Positions 16,749-24,672 of a DNA stretch of 33,696 nucleotides are shown one piece after another. Under the pieces are notes generated by a model. It was not told where the DNA came from, did no database searches, and worked only from the letters and a program-made list of their open reading frames with translations. Each line of letters begins with the position of its first letter. The stretch's first letter is position 1. This DNA is from Bacillota bacterium (GTDB taxonomy: Bacteria; Bacillota; Limnochordia; Darwinibacteriales; DTU012): assembly GCA_012840925.1 (NCBI GenBank), contig DUVS01000017.1:1-33696 (forward strand), written 5' to 3'. The translations under genes and the position numbers were made by a program.

Positions 16749-17785
16749 AAGCAGTAGGAAGCCTCTTTGAATTACTGGAAATTGCCGTAGAGCGAAATGC
16801 CTCTGACCTACATTTGTCGGCAGGTATTGCACCGATCCTGCGAATCTATGGCAATATCACTCCGCTGACTGGCTACGAACCTTTAACACCTCATGATGTT
16901 CGCAGATTGATGCTGTCAGTCATGGATGAATTGCAGAGCAAAGCTTTAGAAGCTAGCGGGGAAGTCGATTTTTCCTATGGTGTCCACGGCATTGGACGGT
17001 TTAGGTGTAGTGTGTATATGCAGCGCGGTTCTGTTTCTGCTGCAATCAGGGTGATTAACACCAGCATCCGCTCGCTGGATCAGCTTGGTTTGCCCAAAAT
17101 AATAGCGGATATTGTGCGGAAGAAAGATGGCCTGATTTTAGTGACCGGGCCTACCGGCAGCGGAAAATCAACAACTTTGGCTGCTATGCTCGATCTAATC
17201 AACCGTCAACGTCAAGGTGTGATTATCACTTTGGAAGATCCGGTTGAGTATTTACATCATCATGCCGGTTGTATTATCAACCAACGGGAGATTGGGACTG
17301 ACACCAAGAACTTTGCCAGTGGATTGCGCGCTGCACTTCGGGCTGATCCTGATGTAATTCTGGTAGGTGAGATGCGAGATTTGGAAACCATTGCCACGGC
17401 TATTTCTGCTGCAGAAACGGGACACCTGGTTTTATCAACTTTGCATACGCGTAGTGCTGCTACTACGATAGATCGGATTATTGACGTTTTTCCACCGGAA
17501 AGCCAGCAGCAGATTCGAGTACAGCTTGCTGGTGTGATCGAGGCGGTAATATCACAGCAGCTGATACCTCGCAGAGATAGCACCGGCATGGTTCCTGCTG
17601 TAGAGGTAATGCTGGGCACGCCGGCGATTCGAAATATGATTCGCGACAACAAGACTCATCAAATTGGAACTCAAATTGAAACAGGCACCAGATACGGCAT
17701 GCAGGCACTGGACTCAGCGATTGACGAATTGATCCGTCTTGGGTTGGTAGACGAGATTGAAGCTAACCGGTATCGTTCTCTATAG
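16745..17785 (+). CDS. pilT: Type IV pilus retraction ATPase PilT
   Basis: A cytoplasmic hexameric ATPase that depolymerises the pilus, powering twitching and DNA uptake. GTG 16745 overlaps the pilB stop (GTGA) and follows AGGAGG. 346 residues. Walker A GPTGSGKS lies at 135-142, the Asp box ITLEDPVEYLHHH near 161-173, Walker B DVILVGEMRD at 203-212, and the His box HLVLSTLHTRSA follows. AIRNMIRDNKTHQ near the C-terminus is the AIRNLIRE-type motif that separates retraction PilT from PilB. Its presence indicates a dynamic pilus rather than a pure type II secretion system. Confidence 0.95.
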   Translation: MKAVGSLFELLEIAVERNASDLHLSAGIAPILRIYGNITPLTGYEPLTPHDVRRLMLSVMDELQSKALEASGEVDFSYGVHGIGRFRCSVYMQRGSVSAAIRVINTSIRSLDQLGLPKIIADIVRKKDGLILVTGPTGSGKSTTLAAMLDLINRQRQGVIITLEDPVEYLHHHAGCIINQREIGTDTKNFASGLRAALRADPDVILVGEMRDLETIATAISAAETGHLVLSTLHTRSAATTIDRIIDVFPPESQQQIRVQLAGVIEAVISQQLIPRRDSTGMVPAVEVMLGTPAIRNMIRDNKTHQIGTQIETGTRYGMQALDSAIDELIRLGLVDEIEANRYRSL

Positions 17786-17800
17786 CGGTGGTGAAGCTGT

Positions 17801-19021
17801 ATGGCTAAATTTGCTTATAAAGCAAGAGATTCACAAGGGAAACTGATTCGCGGTTTTGTTGAGGGCAATTCCAGAGATGAGGCTCTGGCTAGTTTGAGGA
17901 ACAAGGGCTTGCATGTTACCCAGATTCAAGCCACACCCCAAAGCGGTTTAAGCCGGATTATTGGCCATTCCGTCAGCCGTCAACCTGTTAAGAGCAAGAT
18001 TCTAGCTGTTTTAGCCCGGCAATTGGCGATCCAACTGGAAGCCGGGGTGTCATTGATTGCCAGCTTACAGCTTTTAGAGGAGCAAAGTCAGGATAAACGC
18101 CTGGCCAAGGCCTTATATGCCATTCGTTTGGATATTGCCAGCGGCAGCTCATTTACCAGTGCTATCGGTAAACACAAATCAGTCTTCCCCCATGAGTTCA
18201 TTCACCTGGTGGAAACTGGCGAGTTAGCCGGCGAACTGCCGACAGTCTTCGATCAATTGGCTGAATATTACCAGAGAATGGACGAGCTGCAGAAGAAAGT
18301 GTCTGAAGCGTTGATGTATCCAACTATTATTGGGGCTGTAGCTTTTGTGATGATTTTTGTTTTGATCTACTTCATCCTGCCAATGCTGATTGCCAATTTT
18401 ACTGTCCTAGGCGTACAGCCGCCGCAAATCACACAAATGGTCTTGAATTTCCGGCACTTTACAGTGCAGTATTGGTATCTGGTAATGGCTGTATTGGTTA
18501 CAGTATCAGCTTTTGGCTATGGATATCTGCAGACTGAGCACGGACAGTACATAAAGGATAAAGTCACACTTGGCCTTCCGGTACTGGGCAATTTAAGAAA
18601 AATGGTTATATTTTCCCGCTTTTGCCGGGTCATGAGCATGCTGTTAAGCAGTGGTATTTCCATGGTTAAGGCTTTGGGGATTGTGGAACGCCTGATTCGA
18701 AATCGTGTTATCAGTCAGGCTTTTCGAGACGCCAGATTTGCAGTGGAGAAAGGCCACGGATTGACTGAACCGTTAAAACACCATCCCATATTCCCGACAA
18801 TGCTGGTGCAGATGGTGGCAGTCGGGGAGGAAACTGGGAATCTGGAACGGACTTTGATGCATTTATCCAACTACTACGACAATGAAGTGAATTATGCCGT
18901 TTCATCGTTTACTAAAGTCTTGGAGCCTTTGGTAATGCTGATCCTGGCAGTTGTAGTTACCTTTATTGTAGTCTCAGTCTATCTGCCAATGATGCAGATG
19001 ATCAGTAACATCAGGTTTTAA
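17801..19021 (+). CDS. pilC: Type IV pilus inner-membrane platform protein PilC
   Basis: The polytopic membrane protein on which PilB and PilT act. 406 residues with two GspF domains: the first from about 65 to 190, starting KSKILAVLARQLAIQLEAGVSL, the second from about 265 to 390, starting FSRFCRVMSMLLSSGISMV. Each holds the conserved GE-hydrophobic-G/T motif (VETGELAGELP; VAVGEETGNLE). Membrane segments lie near 177-196, 224-243 and 375-398. The short N-terminal region FAYKARDSQGKLIRG is typical of the family. ATG 17801 follows pilT by 15 bases. Confidence 0.95.
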   Translation: MAKFAYKARDSQGKLIRGFVEGNSRDEALASLRNKGLHVTQIQATPQSGLSRIIGHSVSRQPVKSKILAVLARQLAIQLEAGVSLIASLQLLEEQSQDKRLAKALYAIRLDIASGSSFTSAIGKHKSVFPHEFIHLVETGELAGELPTVFDQLAEYYQRMDELQKKVSEALMYPTIIGAVAFVMIFVLIYFILPMLIANFTVLGVQPPQITQMVLNFRHFTVQYWYLVMAVLVTVSAFGYGYLQTEHGQYIKDKVTLGLPVLGNLRKMVIFSRFCRVMSMLLSSGISMVKALGIVERLIRNRVISQAFRDARFAVEKGHGLTEPLKHHPIFPTMLVQMVAVGEETGNLERTLMHLSNYYDNEVNYAVSSFTKVLEPLVMLILAVVVTFIVVSVYLPMMQMISNIRF

Positions 19022-19031
19022 GGAGCGCGCT

Positions 19032-20072
19032 ATGGCAAAGAGTTGTCTGGGTTTGGATATTGGGAGTTATCAAATTAAGATCGCAGAGTTGGTAAGGCAA
19101 GGAAAGCATCGATACCGGATCAACAACCTGTGCCGGTTTTTTCCACCGAAGGGCAGTATGGCACAGGATCGTTTAGTGGATCCCAAGGCACTTGCCTTTG
19201 TTCTGCGGGAAGTCCTGGACAAGCACGAGATTAGAACAGATCGTGTAGTTTTAGGACTCAACAGTCACAATATGTCCATCAGGCAAGTTTCCATGCCGCG
19301 AATGAGTTCAAGAGAGCTGGAACAGGCGGTTGAACTTGATCTTGCGGAAATCCTCAAGCTGCCGACGAGTCAAGCTGTAGAGTCTATATATTACAGCTAT
19401 GATGTGTTTAGCCGCGGACAGGAGCTAGATGTAGTCGTGGTTGGTTGTTCCAAGGAAATCCTGGATCCTCATATTGCCATGATCAAAGCGGCCGAACTTA
19501 CTGCGATGGTTATCGATGTAGCAGCCTTTAATTTACCAAGAATTGTCGACAACAGCTCTCAAACACGTACATGTTATGTTGATCTTGGCTATGGGCAAAC
19601 TGTAATTTACGTTGAATCGCATGGATTTTATTCAGTGTACCGGATTATCCCTGTTGGCGGCCGGATGCTGGATGAAGCAGCGGCTGCAGCATTCGAAATG
19701 GATGTGTTTGAAGCGCAAAAACTGAAGTACGAGTACAGTCTGGAGGAAATGCTGCGTAAAGGGACCGGGGACAAGAGCATGCTCAGATCGGTGATCCACC
19801 AGTACACCGGTGGTATCATGCAAACCTTGGATTACCTGAGATCCCAATCTAGAGCGTCGCGGGTGAGCGATATCTTGGACCAAGTGGTTCTTTGTGGTGG
19901 AATTTCCCATGTCCATGGATTGGTTACAGCTTTTCAACAAGAACTGGATATTACCGTGAAAAGGCTTAATCCCTTTGAAACATATTCACTGGCAAAGGGT
20001 ATTGACAAGCCTGTAGATTATGGAGTTTATGCCAATTCCATCGGACTTGCCATGAGGGGATTGAGTGAGTAA
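19032..20072 (+). CDS. pilM: Type IV pilus assembly protein PilM
   Basis: A cytoplasmic actin-like (FtsA-fold) protein that binds ATP and the N-terminal tail of PilN, linking the alignment complex to the motor. 346 residues. The opening CLGLDIGSYQIKIAEL is phosphate loop 1, CYVDLGYGQTVIYVE near 178-192 is phosphate loop 2, and VVLCGGISHVHGL near 290 is the adenosine motif. ATG 19032 has AAGGAG upstream, 11 bases after pilC. The stop overlaps the pilN ATG by one base (TAATG), implying coupled translation. Confidence 0.93.
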   Translation: MAKSCLGLDIGSYQIKIAELVRQGKHRYRINNLCRFFPPKGSMAQDRLVDPKALAFVLREVLDKHEIRTDRVVLGLNSHNMSIRQVSMPRMSSRELEQAVELDLAEILKLPTSQAVESIYYSYDVFSRGQELDVVVVGCSKEILDPHIAMIKAAELTAMVIDVAAFNLPRIVDNSSQTRTCYVDLGYGQTVIYVESHGFYSVYRIIPVGGRMLDEAAAAAFEMDVFEAQKLKYEYSLEEMLRKGTGDKSMLRSVIHQYTGGIMQTLDYLRSQSRASRVSDILDQVVLCGGISHVHGLVTAFQQELDITVKRLNPFETYSLAKGIDKPVDYGVYANSIGLAMRGLSE

Positions 20073-20605
20073 TGCGGATTAATCTCTTACCTGTCAATGA
20101 ACGGCCTTTAAAGCAGAGCTCGATTCGTTGGGATTTTTTGGTTGTTTTTTTTGGTGTTGTCTTGTTGCTCGCTGTCAATCTTTTTGCCTATTTTCAGTCA
20201 ATCAGGATCGAGGCCTTGCAGCAGGATTACGAAAATTTGTTGAGTTATAAGAGTTTGCTTTTAGAACAACAGAGGCAGATTGTGCAAATCCAGAATGCAA
20301 ACCAAGAGCTGAGGACACGCATCGATTACTACGAGCAGATTCTTGCCAATTCTAAGCTGGTGCTGCCATCAGAAGAATTGGCCTTAGTCATTGCGAGTGT
20401 CCCGGAACAAGTGTGGCTGGAGACTGTTGAACTTAGTAGCACTAGCATTGCAGTTTCCGGATATGCCGCCGAATCACCGTCAATTACCATGTTTCTACAA
20501 AATCTAATCCACCATGGATACGATGCTGAGGTCGACAAAATAGAGCAGTCCAGCATAGGCGGAAGGCTATTCAGTTTTACCATCAATGCTCAAAGGAGAG
20601 ACTAG
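20072..20605 (+). CDS. pilN: Type IV pilus alignment protein PilN
   Basis: A bitopic inner-membrane protein. The cytoplasmic tail starts MRINLLPVNERP; the INLLP motif is what PilM grips in known structures. One membrane helix follows (about 25-45, FLVVFFGVVLLLAVNLFAYF), then a periplasmic coiled coil (about 48-95) and a ferredoxin-like domain. 177 residues, usual for the family. It should dimerise with PilO. The start overlaps the pilM stop. Confidence 0.93.
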   Translation: MRINLLPVNERPLKQSSIRWDFLVVFFGVVLLLAVNLFAYFQSIRIEALQQDYENLLSYKSLLLEQQRQIVQIQNANQELRTRIDYYEQILANSKLVLPSEELALVIASVPEQVWLETVELSSTSIAVSGYAAESPSITMFLQNLIHHGYDAEVDKIEQSSIGGRLFSFTINAQRRD

Positions 20606-20606
20606 T

Positions 20607-21461
20607 TTGATCGAAGTGAGCTTTTTTAAGGCGAGAAAACCATCGGGCAAACTTGGCCTGATTGCTCTGATCTACATATTGACAGTTGTATCTTTGTTTA
20701 TTTTGCTTCGCCCTCGCATGCTCGAGTTAAGAAGGATCGAAAGTTCAATTTTGCATGAGCAAAGCCAGGTGCAAATGATCGAACGCCTTATTGAACAGCG
20801 CCGTGCCATTGAGAATGATGCGAAGGCGCTGACTGCAGCTAACCATGCTTTTGAACAAACAATACCGCAGGCACTCAATTTGCCCGAAGTGTTGCTGGCT
20901 GTTAAAGATCTGGCAGCTGCTTTTGAAGTGGAGTTGATGAGGCTTGACTATGAACCGTTACGAACCCAGGGGGTTAGTTCCTGGTATCGGTTGAACCTGG
21001 AAGCTGCAGGTCCCTGCGGAAGTATAGCGGCCATAATTGAAATATTGGCTGTCATTTTTCCAACATCTCGCTTCCATAACTTGTCCATGATCAGTACGCT
21101 CAACGAGACTGTTTACCTGAAGACTGATCTTGATTTGTATGTCATCCCATCACAGTGGGAAACATCAGTCAGCTGGCAGCGGCCTGTTTGGGAGACCATG
21201 GATCCAAAGGCGTGTAATCCATTTGGCATCCCATTGTGGTATCTTCAGGAGCTGTGTATCAAAGGCATCAAACTGATCGGTGTCGTTAGGGTTCGAGATG
21301 GAGAACACCGCGCCTTGGTCAGTTTTAACGGTGCCCAGGAATGGAAAAGGATCGGAGATCCGCTGGGTACAGGCACTGTTGCTGATATTAAAGAGACTGA
21401 ACTCATCCTCGATGTCCATGGGGTTAAGCTTTGTATTGATTTTGGGGGGGAATTGAAATGA
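20607..21461 (+). CDS. pilO: Fused PilO-PilP alignment protein
   Basis: A 284-residue protein. TTG 20607 is chosen because AAAGGAGAG (20592-20600) lies 6 bases before it. ATG 20586 is in frame but lies inside pilN and lacks a ribosome site. Residues 17-34 are a membrane helix, 37-80 a coiled coil, and 90-181 the ferredoxin-like PilO domain. Residues 203-280 form an extra domain opening KACNPFGIP and continuing LCIKGIKLIGVVRV, RALVSFNG and RIGDPLGTGTVADI. This is the pattern of the PilP beta-sandwich (NPF, then L-x-L-x-G-hydrophobic, then a G-D turn). PilP is normally a separate lipoprotein that contacts the secretin, so here the PilO-PilP link appears covalent. There is no lipobox. It overlaps the next gene by 4 bases (ATGA). 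Confidence 0.85.
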   Translation: MIEVSFFKARKPSGKLGLIALIYILTVVSLFILLRPRMLELRRIESSILHEQSQVQMIERLIEQRRAIENDAKALTAANHAFEQTIPQALNLPEVLLAVKDLAAAFEVELMRLDYEPLRTQGVSSWYRLNLEAAGPCGSIAAIIEILAVIFPTSRFHNLSMISTLNETVYLKTDLDLYVIPSQWETSVSWQRPVWETMDPKACNPFGIPLWYLQELCIKGIKLIGVVRVRDGEHRALVSFNGAQEWKRIGDPLGTGTVADIKETELILDVHGVKLCIDFGGELK

Positions 21462-22372
21462 ATTCAAGGCAGACGGCAATGGTAGTAATTGTGTTACTGG
21501 GAGTACTGTTATGGGGACAGATTGGCCTTGCCGAGACGGTTGTTGACATGGATTTTAAAGAGGCGCCTTTGGGAGATGTTTTTCAAGTCTTGGGTGAATT
21601 GGCAGGATATAATGTCCTAATTGATCCCACTGTCAACGGGACGATCAGTTTTTATCTCAAGGATTTGACAGTTACAGACGCTCTTGACTTGCTGATTCAA
21701 GCCACTGGTTATGATTACCGAATCGTGAACAATACTCTGGTGGTAGCCTCGCAAACTCGGCTGGCGGAGCGGTTTCAAAGTCAAGATTCGGCATTTGTCC
21801 CCTTGAAGAATGTATCAGCTGAGGACGCCAGTCGGTTGCTGGGGATAGTCGTCCCTGGTGTTAAGACTTATATCGATCCCGAACTCAATATTCTTGTCTT
21901 GTTTGGAGCCGTTGCAGAGCTTGACTTTGCCAAGGGGATTCTCGAAAAATATGATTCAATACGTTCAGGTTCGGTTCAGCTTGAACCACAGTCAGATACA
22001 GGCCTTAGCAGTAAGCGAATATATGTCGAGTATGGAAGCGGTTTGGAAATCCTCGGAATACTGCAGGGGGCCTTTCCAAACAGACAGTTTGCCTGGGATC
22101 CGGAGCTGCGAATTATTTCAGGTGTTGCCCCTGAGACCGAATGGCAGCAGATCCAGATCATTGTTGCGGCAAAAGATCATCCCGCGTTTATCCTGAAGGG
22201 TTTGGTCAGCAGCGGTGACCGTATTCTGGTGCTGGTTGATTACGATGGCACAACAACACTGATGAAGCCCGGAGACATGTTGTTGGGCTGGAGTGTAGAG
22301 AAGGTAGTCGAAAAACGGGTAATCTTCACCAAGGATGATCGCAGCTTTACGTTGGAAATGGGGAGGCAGTGA
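21458..22372 (+). CDS. Barrel-less secretin N0/N1-domain protein with a PilP/GspC-like C-terminus
   Basis: A 304-residue exported protein. Residues 1-25 are a signal peptide (VIVLLGVLLWGQIGLA-E). Residues 27-98 are an STN/N0 domain (MDFKEAPLGDVFQVLGELAG, then LTVTDALDLLIQATG and NNTLVVAS). Residues 111-167 are an N1 domain (FVPLKNVSAEDASRLL, ending AELDFAKGILEKYD), and 186-240 are a second N1-like unit. No secretin barrel follows. Instead, 245-302 (ILKGLVSSGDRILVLVDYDG, MKPGDMLLGWSVEKV) resemble the homology region of GspC/PilP, which docks on secretin N0. The protein is close in N-terminal sequence to the next gene, pilQ, so a duplication with barrel loss and domain gain is likely. I infer a periplasmic adaptor between PilQ and the inner-membrane complex. 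ATG 21458 follows GGGGGGG and overlaps the pilO stop. Confidence 0.8.
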   Translation: MNSRQTAMVVIVLLGVLLWGQIGLAETVVDMDFKEAPLGDVFQVLGELAGYNVLIDPTVNGTISFYLKDLTVTDALDLLIQATGYDYRIVNNTLVVASQTRLAERFQSQDSAFVPLKNVSAEDASRLLGIVVPGVKTYIDPELNILVLFGAVAELDFAKGILEKYDSIRSGSVQLEPQSDTGLSSKRIYVEYGSGLEILGILQGAFPNRQFAWDPELRIISGVAPETEWQQIQIIVAAKDHPAFILKGLVSSGDRILVLVDYDGTTTLMKPGDMLLGWSVEKVVEKRVIFTKDDRSFTLEMGRQ

Positions 22373-22374
22373 TC

Positions 22375-24027
22375 ATGCTTTGTGCCAAACCGAGAGTGTG
22401 TGGGCTAACATGGTTGTTATCGTTAACTTTAATGCTGGTTGTTTCAGGACAAGCCATGGCTCAATCGGTGACTTTTCAATTTGTGGAGACTGAATATAAA
22501 GATGTCTTCCAGACTTTGGGAGAAATCGCAGGGCTGAATGTCTTGGTGGACAAGTCGGTCACCGGCACTGGCAGTTTTTATTTCAATGACGTTGATCTTA
22601 ATGAAGCACTGGCTCTTGTGGCTAAGTTCAGCAGCGCTGACTACCTGATCAAAGACAATACGCTGCTGGTGGCATCTAAAGAGCGGATGATTGAGTTTCA
22701 AGAAAGCCAGCTTTATTATATCCATACTGAATATATCAAACCTCAGGACGCTGTTCCGGTTTTGAGGATGATCCTACCGCCAGAGAATATTCATGCCAGC
22801 GGCGACAGCAATCTGTTGGTTTTATATGGAAGTGCGGACCAGTTGGCACAAGCCCAGGCTGCATTGAAACAACTAGACGTTCCAGCACGGAGTGACTGTG
22901 AACAAGAGGACAGTGCCCTGGCTATCCTGCAGACGCTTGCTGAGGAGTTAGGGCTTAACCTGGTTGCTGATCCGAGTTTAGCTGAAATCAGCATTGTGGC
23001 AAACATCCGCAATCATAAAGCAAAAGAAGCATTGGAACTAATTGCAGAGCAGGCAGGCCTGGAATTGTCATTCACAGGTGAAACCCTGGTAGCCAACCGG
23101 AAAAAGGCAGTTGATGATGATGATGGAGTTGTTGAACAGCCTCAGGATAAAATTAAAGTTTACCGCTTGAACTACACTGATCCTGCGGTGGTCAGCCGCA
23201 TGATACAGCTGATTATTCCAGCAGACCGGATCCAGATTGATGAAAACACAAAATCAATCCTGATCCGGGCCACTGTAGACCAGCTGGAAGAGGTGGATCA
23301 GTTTATTGCCGCATACGATCAACCGCTGCCGCAAATTCTTCTGGAAGTATGGATCCATGAAATATCTGATGATGTGTCCCAGGCATTCGGTTTGGACTGG
23401 GACGGCAATCTACCGGGATTTCAAGTAGGGGCGGCAGATCCGGACTCATTGTTTCAGGTTGAGCTTGATTGGGAGCCCTGGCAGGTTCTTTTTGCTTTGG
23501 AGGCTCTGGAGCAGCAGGGGAAGGCAAAAATCCTTGCCCGTCCAAAGATTGCAACTCTAAGCGGGCAAGAAGCCATGTTCTTTGTGGGAGATCGGATTCC
23601 CATCGTACTGGCTGATGAAGAAGGCAATCAAAATATAGATTTCCTTGAAAGCGGCATCAATTTAAGTGTACTGCCCCGAATTTCAGAGGATGGCTTAATC
23701 ACTATTGAAGTGCGGCCTGAAGTAAGCCTGTTCAAGTTTGTGGAAGGTACCGAGTATCCACAGATCCGGACTCGGGAAGCAAGGACCACGGTCAGAGTAA
23801 AGGCTGGACAGCCAGTGTTGATCGGAGGGCTGATTCAAGAACAAGAACATGAGGAAGTCAACAAGGTTCCGTTTGTAGGTGATCTACCCATCATCGGCAG
23901 ACTATTCCGGAAGGCTGGCACGATCACCGAAAAAACCGAGATGAGTATTATCTTGATTCCCAGAATCATTGATGGCTCAGAAGGATTGGTGGCAGGGCCT
24001 TTTTTCCAGAAGCTAAGTGATCACTGA
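22375..24027 (+). CDS. pilQ: Type IV pilus secretin PilQ with duplicated N0-N1 domains
   Basis: Forms the outer-membrane channel for the pilus. ATG 22375 is chosen over GTG 22369 because GGGGAGG lies 8 bases before it. 550 residues. The signal peptide is 1-29 (VSGQAMA-Q). N0 is 31-100 and N1 is 113-170. A second N0-like unit is 178-242 (ALAILQTLAEELGLNLVADP) and a second N1-like unit is 259-318 (VYRLNYTDPAVVSRMI). The secretin barrel covers 320-533, with ILARPKIATLSGQEAMFFVGDRIPI near 386-410 and the family signature VPFVGDLPIIGRLF at 498-511. No lipobox is visible. Its presence is the best evidence here for an outer membrane. Confidence 0.95.
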   Translation: MLCAKPRVCGLTWLLSLTLMLVVSGQAMAQSVTFQFVETEYKDVFQTLGEIAGLNVLVDKSVTGTGSFYFNDVDLNEALALVAKFSSADYLIKDNTLLVASKERMIEFQESQLYYIHTEYIKPQDAVPVLRMILPPENIHASGDSNLLVLYGSADQLAQAQAALKQLDVPARSDCEQEDSALAILQTLAEELGLNLVADPSLAEISIVANIRNHKAKEALELIAEQAGLELSFTGETLVANRKKAVDDDDGVVEQPQDKIKVYRLNYTDPAVVSRMIQLIIPADRIQIDENTKSILIRATVDQLEEVDQFIAAYDQPLPQILLEVWIHEISDDVSQAFGLDWDGNLPGFQVGAADPDSLFQVELDWEPWQVLFALEALEQQGKAKILARPKIATLSGQEAMFFVGDRIPIVLADEEGNQNIDFLESGINLSVLPRISEDGLITIEVRPEVSLFKFVEGTEYPQIRTREARTTVRVKAGQPVLIGGLIQEQEHEEVNKVPFVGDLPIIGRLFRKAGTITEKTEMSIILIPRIIDGSEGLVAGPFFQKLSDH

Positions 24028-24113
24028 ACGGTCAGGGGCCATACCAGACTTTGAATTGAGATTCGGAATTTGGTTACTGGAGGTGATGCAGCCGGGGGCG
24101 TTTGTTCATTTGG

Positions 24114-24144
24114 AATTATTTGGTTGATTTGACCAGAAATAATT
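24114..24144 (+). promoter_or_regulatory. Hairpin in the 5' leader of the pilin gene
   Basis: AATTATTT-GGT (24114-24124) pairs with ACC-AG-AAATAATT (24132-24144) with a two-base bulge. It ends 4 bases before the pilin ribosome site (GAAGGGGAGAG). There is no T run after it, so it is not a terminator. It may stabilise the pilin mRNA or mark an RNA processing site that sets pilin levels apart from pilQ. Confidence 0.45.
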
Positions 24145-24163
24145 AGCGAAGGGGAGAGATGTC

Positions 24164-24571
24164 ATGTTAAAGGTGCTTTGGAGAAGGTTGAATCAGGAGG
24201 AACAAGGTTTTACACTGGTTGAATTGATGGTGGTTGTAGTTATTCTTGGGATTTTAGCTGGAATTGGCATTCAGCAGTTTGGCGTTGTCCAGGAGACAGC
24301 ACGGAAAAACGCTAATAAAGCAAATGTGAGATTACTGGTAAGTGCTGCACAAATGTACTTGATTATGGACCCAAATGCAGGCACAGGTAAAATAGAGATT
24401 ACAGAAGCTACGGGCCAGTTGGAGGACTATATTGCTGAATGGCCAGAAGATCCGTGGAGCAAAGATGATGAATACGAAGTAATAATTGATGCAATTGATG
24501 AAGAAACAGGCACACGTGATATTACGGTTATGCTAGGCGACGACCAGGTATACCCGGAGACATCTTCATAG
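24164..24571 (+). CDS. pilA: Type IV major pilin-like prepilin
   Basis: A 135-residue prepilin. The 15-residue leader MLKVLWRRLNQEEQG ends in Gly and is followed by FTLVELMVVVVILGILAGIG: cleavage by PilD is expected between G15 and F16, with Glu at mature position 5. The hydrophobic stalk continues as the alpha-1 helix. The C-terminal domain is short, acidic (pairs DPWSKDDEYEV, DAIDEETGTRD) and has no cysteine pair. The best ribosome site of the pilin set (GAAGGGGAGAG) precedes it, and a hairpin flanks each side, which fits the most highly expressed subunit. Without the rest of the genome I cannot exclude another major pilin elsewhere. Confidence 0.88.
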   Translation: MLKVLWRRLNQEEQGFTLVELMVVVVILGILAGIGIQQFGVVQETARKNANKANVRLLVSAAQMYLIMDPNAGTGKIEITEATGQLEDYIAEWPEDPWSKDDEYEVIIDAIDEETGTRDITVMLGDDQVYPETSS

Positions 24572-24611
24572 TCGGATGAACAAAGGCTTTAGCTTAGGGG
24601 CTTGCCGGGTA

Positions 24612-24638
24612 CGCTGCTGCTAACGGGATTTGGCAGCG
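24612..24638 (+). repeat. Intercistronic hairpin after the major pilin gene
   Basis: CGCTGC (24612-24617) pairs with GCAGCG (24633-24638), with a 15-base loop and no following T run. It sits in the 101-base gap before the minor pilins. A 3'-end stabiliser or partial attenuator is possible; I found no riboswitch consensus in this gap. Confidence 0.4.
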
Positions 24639-24672
24639 GAAGTTAATGATTCGATAAGGGGGGAGGGCGGCC

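Noticed and set aside
17260-17652. 130-residue minus-strand frame inside pilT, and similar long antisense frames in pilB, tdh, kbl and oppF
   Set aside because: They mirror strong coding frames on the other strand, lack ribosome sites and show no recognisable protein features.
15048-24027. Type II secretion system instead of a type IV pilus
   Set aside because: PilT with its AIRNMIRD motif, PilM with actin-like loops and PilN with INLLP point to a pilus; there is no GspL/GspM-type fusion.
24572-24672. Possible c-di-GMP riboswitch before the minor pilins
   Set aside because: The gap is G-rich and has a hairpin, but the GEMM-type core sequence is not present.
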